Origin: Paenibacillus sp. YN15
Lineage (GTDB): Bacteria > Bacillota > Bacilli > Paenibacillales > NBRC-103111
Length of the DNA: 55,249 nucleotides
Reading direction: 5' to 3'
NCBI RefSeq assembly: GCF_003285005.1
Contig: NZ_QMFA01000046.1
Location: 1 to 55,249, forward strand
Below are positions 51,930-55,249 of the stretch, piece after piece. Each line of letters opens with the position of its first letter. Position 1 is the first letter of the stretch. The notes beneath the pieces were generated by a model. That model saw only the letters and a program-made list of their open reading frames with translations. It searched no databases and was not told where the DNA came from. The translations under genes were made by a program, and so were the position numbers.

Positions 51930-52706
51930 ATGGGCGATATTGCTGTGGATCATTTGATTATCGGCGCCACCTTTTGGGGCATCGGCTATGCTGCCGGCTC
52001 CAAGGGAAGCACGCTGGTCATTGAAAAGAGCATCCGTTTGGGCTACGAATTTATCGATTGCTTCAAGTTTGGGGATAGCTGGGACTGCTCTTGCCTGACC
52101 CCGGAGGGGGAGGCCTTTAAGCGCGAATTAAAGCAAAGAAATATTCTCTCGGATGCTCATAAGCCCATTTTGCAGGCTTGCTGTCCCATGCTGTCCCGGG
52201 CGGCTGCCGGCCATGGGCTTCATCTGCTGTTGGGCACAAAGCTGCTGTCCGTTGAAAAAACGGAGAAGGGCTACTTCGTAGAGGCATACAATGCCTCCGG
52301 AATGATGAGAATCCATGCCGGACAGGTGCTGGACACGGCAGCGGCAGGCTCCCATTTCCAGCGGAAAAGCATAAACGCCATGTTGGATGCCGGACCCCGG
52401 AAGGTAGAACCTTTTGCAAATGGAGAGTTTGAGCTTTATACGGCTGAACGGCCGGATGCTGCGTACCTGAAATTTTATGTGGACAAACAGGACAGCCTCA
52501 TGACCGCCCGGCAAAAGCTGTATAACCGGCTTTACAGGGGTGTCCCGGAATTGGACGGGTACCGGATCGTCTCGACGGCAACCGTGTTTGATTACGACTA
52601 TTCCGGCGGCGGCCAAAACAGCTATGGCATATCCGGAAGCTTCACCAATCCGGTTAAGGCCTATGACTCGGGGGTATACGCGGGAGCGGGAGGCGGGGCA
52701 GAATGA
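51930..52706 (+). CDS. Compact FAD-oxidoreductase-like protein
   Basis: About 258 residues. The N-terminus (VDHLIIGATFWGIGYAAGSK followed by TLVIEKS) has the strand-loop-helix shape of an FAD-binding Rossmann fold, but the usual GxGxxG is degenerate. LDTAAAG sits where family members have a VDATG-like motif, and NPVKAYDSGVYAG resembles the C-terminal FAD-contacting segment. It may be a reduced partner subunit rather than an enzyme. ATG 51930 follows AGGAGTG. The stop overlaps the next start as ATGA. Confidence 0.6.
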   Translation: MGDIAVDHLIIGATFWGIGYAAGSKGSTLVIEKSIRLGYEFIDCFKFGDSWDCSCLTPEGEAFKRELKQRNILSDAHKPILQACCPMLSRAAAGHGLHLLLGTKLLSVEKTEKGYFVEAYNASGMMRIHAGQVLDTAAAGSHFQRKSINAMLDAGPRKVEPFANGEFELYTAERPDAAYLKFYVDKQDSLMTARQKLYNRLYRGVPELDGYRIVSTATVFDYDYSGGGQNSYGISGSFTNPVKAYDSGVYAGAGGGAE

Positions 52707-54526
52707 GACTGCAGCAAAAAGTTCAAGGCAATGCGGCGGCGGCCGAGATTGGCATTGCGGCATTTTCCGAAGCCTATGATGTGATTGTAGTGGGGCTTGG
52801 GACGGCGGGAGCGGTTGCGGCCATCTGCGCAGCGGAAAACGGACTCTCCGTGCTGGCTCTGGAAACCGGGGAATGTATGGGAGGCACCGGAACCTCCGCA
52901 GGTGTTCTGGGCTACTATTATGGCGCCCCGAGCGGCAGATATGAAGATGTGGACAAGCTCGTGTACAGCTCTGACGGCGAAATTTTTGCCCAGGCCAACC
53001 GGATTTATCCCGACCACATCCTTCCCGACAAAAAAGCGATGGTGCTGGAGCGGCAAGCCTTGGCGGCAGGCGTAACCATCCGTTATGACGCTTGGACCTT
53101 CGGGGTGTACATGGAGGATAAGCAGGTTGTTGGCCTGCTATGGAAGGACGGCGGCGGCATTCACCGGACCGGGGCCAAGTATGTGATCGACTGCACGGGG
53201 GAAGCGGATATTTGCTCCATGGCAGGCTGCGAGACGGTGCGGGGCAGAACCTTTGACGGCAAAACCCAGCCCTATTCCTTATGCACCATGACCCTGAAGG
53301 ACGGGAATGTGCACAGCTATTACGCGGATAACGGATTTATCAACTGCAATGACGGACGGCAGTATTCGGACCAGATGCTTGAAACCTACACCCAGGGCAT
53401 GTTCCTGAAGGAGCGGTTTGACCCGGAGGACTATTATTCCGTCATTTGCCCCCAGGCGGGGGTTAGGGAAGGAAGAAGAATCACCGGGGAGGAGGAAATC
53501 GCATTTGGGGATTTTCTTCAGGACCGGGTTACGGATCGGCCGTTGTTTTACACCCATTGCAATATTGACACACATGGCATTGAACATGCCTTTGAGGATA
53601 AGAGATATATCGAGTGGTGCATTGTCGCCAAGCTGAAATTCATGAACTTCTCTGTGCCGGTGCCGGCAGGGGCGCTGATTCCCAAGGGGTATCGGGGGAT
53701 ACTGGCGGCAGGCCGCTGCCTGGCTGCGGACCGTCAAATCTCTCCCGGCGTGCGGGTGAAGCGGGATATGCAGAAATGCGGGGAGGCTGCCGCTGCATTG
53801 GCTTATTTGTCCATTCGGGATGGAGTGGAGGCTAAGGCGGTGGACTATGGGACGTTGGCTGCCATGCTGCGGAAAACCAAATGTCTGGATGAGGATAATA
53901 ACAGGCTGACCTACCGGGTGGACGAAAAAGCCTCCGGAGAGAAGATAAATCGGCAGGTGGAGTGGCTGACGGAGCCGGCGGAGATTCAAGAGCAGATGAA
54001 GGGGCCTATACCGGGGCTGGGGATTTGGTCAGCCAAGCGGCTTGGAAGCAGGATTATCTCCGATCTGAAAGGGTGGCTGGCTTCCGGGGACGAGGAGGTC
54101 CGGTTTAACAGTGCCTTTGCCTTGGGACTGCTGGGCGATGCGGCCGCTATACCTGTACTGCGGGAAATTATCAGCGCTCCGCTGGATTTCCAGCGGGAAA
54201 CGCCGGTGAACGGCATTAATAATGTGCTGGGGGCCATCTATCTGCTGGGTGAATTGGGCGATGGGGAAAGTGTGCCGCATTTGATCGGAATAACAAGGCT
54301 GGATGGGCGCAATAACGAATATTGGCAGCATTTTTTGTTCTCCATGACGGCCCTTATCAAAATCGGGAGAAGCTGCCGGGAGACTGGCGTGAGAGAAGCG
54401 GTTGCGGAGGCTCTGCAGTGGGTCATGGATCATAAAAAAGACATTCATATGACCCTGAATGCCAAGGAAAACATCGTAAGCGACCTTACCGGGCAGGTGC
54501 GGACATTTATAAAGGCCAACTGGTAG
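52703..54526 (+). CDS. FAD-dependent oxidoreductase with C-terminal HEAT-like repeats
   Basis: A 607-residue cytoplasmic protein. The FAD domain begins YDVIVVGLGTAGAVAAICAA (GxGxxG-type), continues LALETGECMGGTGTSAG, VIDCTGEADI (the TGEAD motif of the FAD_oxidored family) and GILAAGRCLAADRQISPGVR near 350. From about 455 there are helical repeats (DEEVRFNSAFALGLLGDAAA and NVLGAIYLLGELGDGESVPH) of HEAT type, probably for protein contact. It is translationally coupled to the small FAD-like gene, which suggests a two-subunit enzyme. The substrate is unknown. Confidence 0.85.
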   Translation: MRLQQKVQGNAAAAEIGIAAFSEAYDVIVVGLGTAGAVAAICAAENGLSVLALETGECMGGTGTSAGVLGYYYGAPSGRYEDVDKLVYSSDGEIFAQANRIYPDHILPDKKAMVLERQALAAGVTIRYDAWTFGVYMEDKQVVGLLWKDGGGIHRTGAKYVIDCTGEADICSMAGCETVRGRTFDGKTQPYSLCTMTLKDGNVHSYYADNGFINCNDGRQYSDQMLETYTQGMFLKERFDPEDYYSVICPQAGVREGRRITGEEEIAFGDFLQDRVTDRPLFYTHCNIDTHGIEHAFEDKRYIEWCIVAKLKFMNFSVPVPAGALIPKGYRGILAAGRCLAADRQISPGVRVKRDMQKCGEAAAALAYLSIRDGVEAKAVDYGTLAAMLRKTKCLDEDNNRLTYRVDEKASGEKINRQVEWLTEPAEIQEQMKGPIPGLGIWSAKRLGSRIISDLKGWLASGDEEVRFNSAFALGLLGDAAAIPVLREIISAPLDFQRETPVNGINNVLGAIYLLGELGDGESVPHLIGITRLDGRNNEYWQHFLFSMTALIKIGRSCRETGVREAVAEALQWVMDHKKDIHMTLNAKENIVSDLTGQVRTFIKANW

Positions 54527-54530
54527 AACG

Positions 54531-54628
54531 GGCGGAACGAAACAGGCAGAACAAAATAGGCAGAACGAAACAGGCAGAACAAAATAGGCAGAACCAAATA
54601 GGCAGAACAAAACATGCAGAACAAAAAC
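54531..54628 (+). repeat. 14-bp tandem repeat in the 3' untranslated region
   Basis: Seven consecutive copies of a 14-base unit (consensus GGCAGAACRAAAYA) begin 4 bases after the oxidoreductase stop codon. A partial copy (GGTAGAAC) overlaps the stop codon itself. The array lies between the gene and its terminator, so it is transcribed. Confidence 0.9.
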
Positions 54629-54631
54629 AAG

Positions 54632-54671
54632 ACGGCACCCCTTCATCGAGTTGAAGGAAGTGCCGTTTTTT
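54632..54671 (+). terminator. Rho-independent terminator of the FAD oxidoreductase operon
   Basis: ACGGCA and CCTTC on the left pair with GAAGG and TGCCGT on the right, with a small internal loop, followed by TTTTTT (54666-54671). Confidence 0.85.
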
Positions 54672-54782
54672 CACACGTATACGGAAAACGAACGCTGTTC
54701 AACCGTAACTACTCAGCTATTGCCCGTAACACCCTAACTGTCTTGAGCGCCATCCTGCCGTAGATCCAGCACCGACCAATGT

Positions 54783-54966
54783 GATCATGCAAAAGTGCAG
54801 TTATTTTTGGCCGCGAACCCACTTTTTCGCTCCGATCATGCAAAAGTGCAGTTATTTTTGTTTAAAACCACCCAAAAGCTAAAATCCGCATGAAATAGAT
54901 GCACTTTTGCATGATGCCCCTCCGTTCAAGCAGCTGGCTCATGAAATAAATGTACTTTTACATTAT
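54783..54966. repeat. Four-box intergenic element (two direct, two inverted), copy 3
   Basis: A 27-base box (GATCATGCAAAAGTGCAG then TTATTTTTG) lies at 54783-54809 and 54834-54860, 51 bases apart. Inverted relatives lie at 54889-54916 and 54940-54966, also 51 apart. The last copy has compensating changes on both sides of its own small palindrome (TGCAAAAGTGCA becomes TGTAAAAGTACA). Layout and total length match the elements at 12.8 and 27.7 kb. The region 54672-54782 holds nothing recognisable. Confidence 0.8.
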
Positions 54967-55050
54967 GGATATTCCATATTCCCCCCTCCCCCACATTCAC
55001 AACATCCCCCTCCTACGTGAGTCCGCGGGAGAGAAAAAAGGCGGATTTTA

Positions 55051-55074
55051 GCGAAATAACGGAACCACAGTCCG
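55051..55074 (+). repeat. Second solo box related to the 27.7-kb element
   Basis: GCGAAATAACGGAACCACAG followed by TCCG matches the box at 27740-27763 and the solo box at 44468-44490. GGCGGATTTTA precedes it, as GGCCGATTTTT precedes the others. Confidence 0.6.
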
Positions 55075-55139
55075 TCAAACTCCAAACCAAACTCCAAACC
55101 AAACTCCAAACCCAAACTCCAAACCCAAACGCCAAACTC
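55075..55139 (+). repeat. 12/13-bp tandem repeat
   Basis: About five imperfect copies of AAACTCCAAACC, some with one extra C, follow directly after the solo box. The array contains no G in most copies. It encodes nothing convincing. Confidence 0.7.
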
Positions 55140-55194
55140 AAACGTCTTGAAAACGCGCAGATCCAAAGGACGCCGCAGGAGTTTTTCTTACCAC

Positions 55195-55249
55195 ATCAGA
55201 ATGTTTAAGTTCTTTACAGCGCTAAAGCGCGTAAGGTAAACATTCTGAT
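55195..55249. repeat. Perfect inverted repeat at the window end
   Basis: ATCAGAATGTTTA (55195-55207) mirrors TAAACATTCTGAT (55237-55249). Within the loop TTAC-A-GCGC pairs with GCGC-GTAA around TAAA. The window stops at the last base of the palindrome, so what it belongs to (a terminator, a repeat family or a mobile element end) cannot be seen. Confidence 0.6.

Noticed and set aside
54531-54628. CRISPR or integron-type array
   Set aside because: The 14-bp units are directly contiguous with no spacers, so this is a simple tandem repeat.
55195-55249. Integron attC-like recombination site
   Set aside because: The outer arms are a perfect repeat without the R-box core pattern or extrahelical bases expected, and no integrase or cassette is visible.

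Overview
The window looks like chromosomal DNA of a Gram-positive, high-GC member of the Bacillales, most probably Paenibacillus or a close relative. The reasons are strong AGGAGG-type ribosome binding sites, frequent TTG starts, lipoprotein-type solute-binding proteins, LplB/LplC permeases each paired with a membrane-bound AraC regulator, S-layer homology domains and GNRA-capped intergenic hairpins. The genus is an inference from gene style, not from a marker gene. The window opens inside a tRNA-Leu and closes inside an inverted repeat, so it may be a whole short-read contig.

Layout. 0-3 kb: tRNA-Leu end, a small hypothetical gene reading into it, a decayed histidine phosphatase, then a Bcr/CflA efflux pump divergent from a MarR regulator with a perfect 14-bp inverted-repeat operator between them. 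3.1-12.6 kb (cluster A): AraC-type membrane sensor-regulator, solute-binding lipoprotein, two permeases, a divergent GH95-like enzyme and a GH43-like five-bladed propeller protein. 13.1-27.5 kb (cluster B): GH88 unsaturated glucuronyl hydrolase, two permeases, binding protein, a second AraC sensor-regulator, a very large secreted PL8 lyase with FN3 and ConA-like modules, an SLH protein and a small unknown protein. 27.8-29.9 kb: PadR regulator with an ABC exporter. 29.9-33.6 kb: LacI regulator divergent from an internally duplicated protein of unknown function, with one operator per gene. 33.7-44.5 kb (cluster C): secreted beta-helix protein, two permeases, binding protein, and a YesM/YesN-type two-component system. 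44.6-48.7 kb: OmpR-type two-component pair, a membrane protein, a frameshifted membrane protein and a chemoreceptor-like protein lacking its signalling tip. 48.7-51.8 kb: DHA2 drug exporter, small ORF, metallo-beta-lactamase-fold hydrolase and PadR regulator. 51.9-54.6 kb: a coupled pair of FAD oxidoreductase-like genes. 54.6-55.2 kb: repeats.

How it fits together. Clusters A, B and C are three independent oligosaccharide import and breakdown systems. PL8 lyase plus GH88 means cluster B cuts an acidic, uronate-containing polysaccharide outside the cell (glycosaminoglycan- or xanthan-like), imports the unsaturated oligosaccharides and removes the unsaturated uronate inside. None of the three importers has its own ATPase gene, so they must share one encoded elsewhere. 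Each cluster carries its own transmembrane sensor, and matching direct repeats placed at constant distance from -10 boxes give candidate binding sites for the regulators of clusters B and C.

The most unusual observation is a set of three intergenic elements of about 180 bp (near 12.8, 27.7 and 54.9 kb). They share one layout, two direct boxes about 50 bp apart facing two inverted boxes about 50 bp apart, although the box sequences differ from locus to locus.
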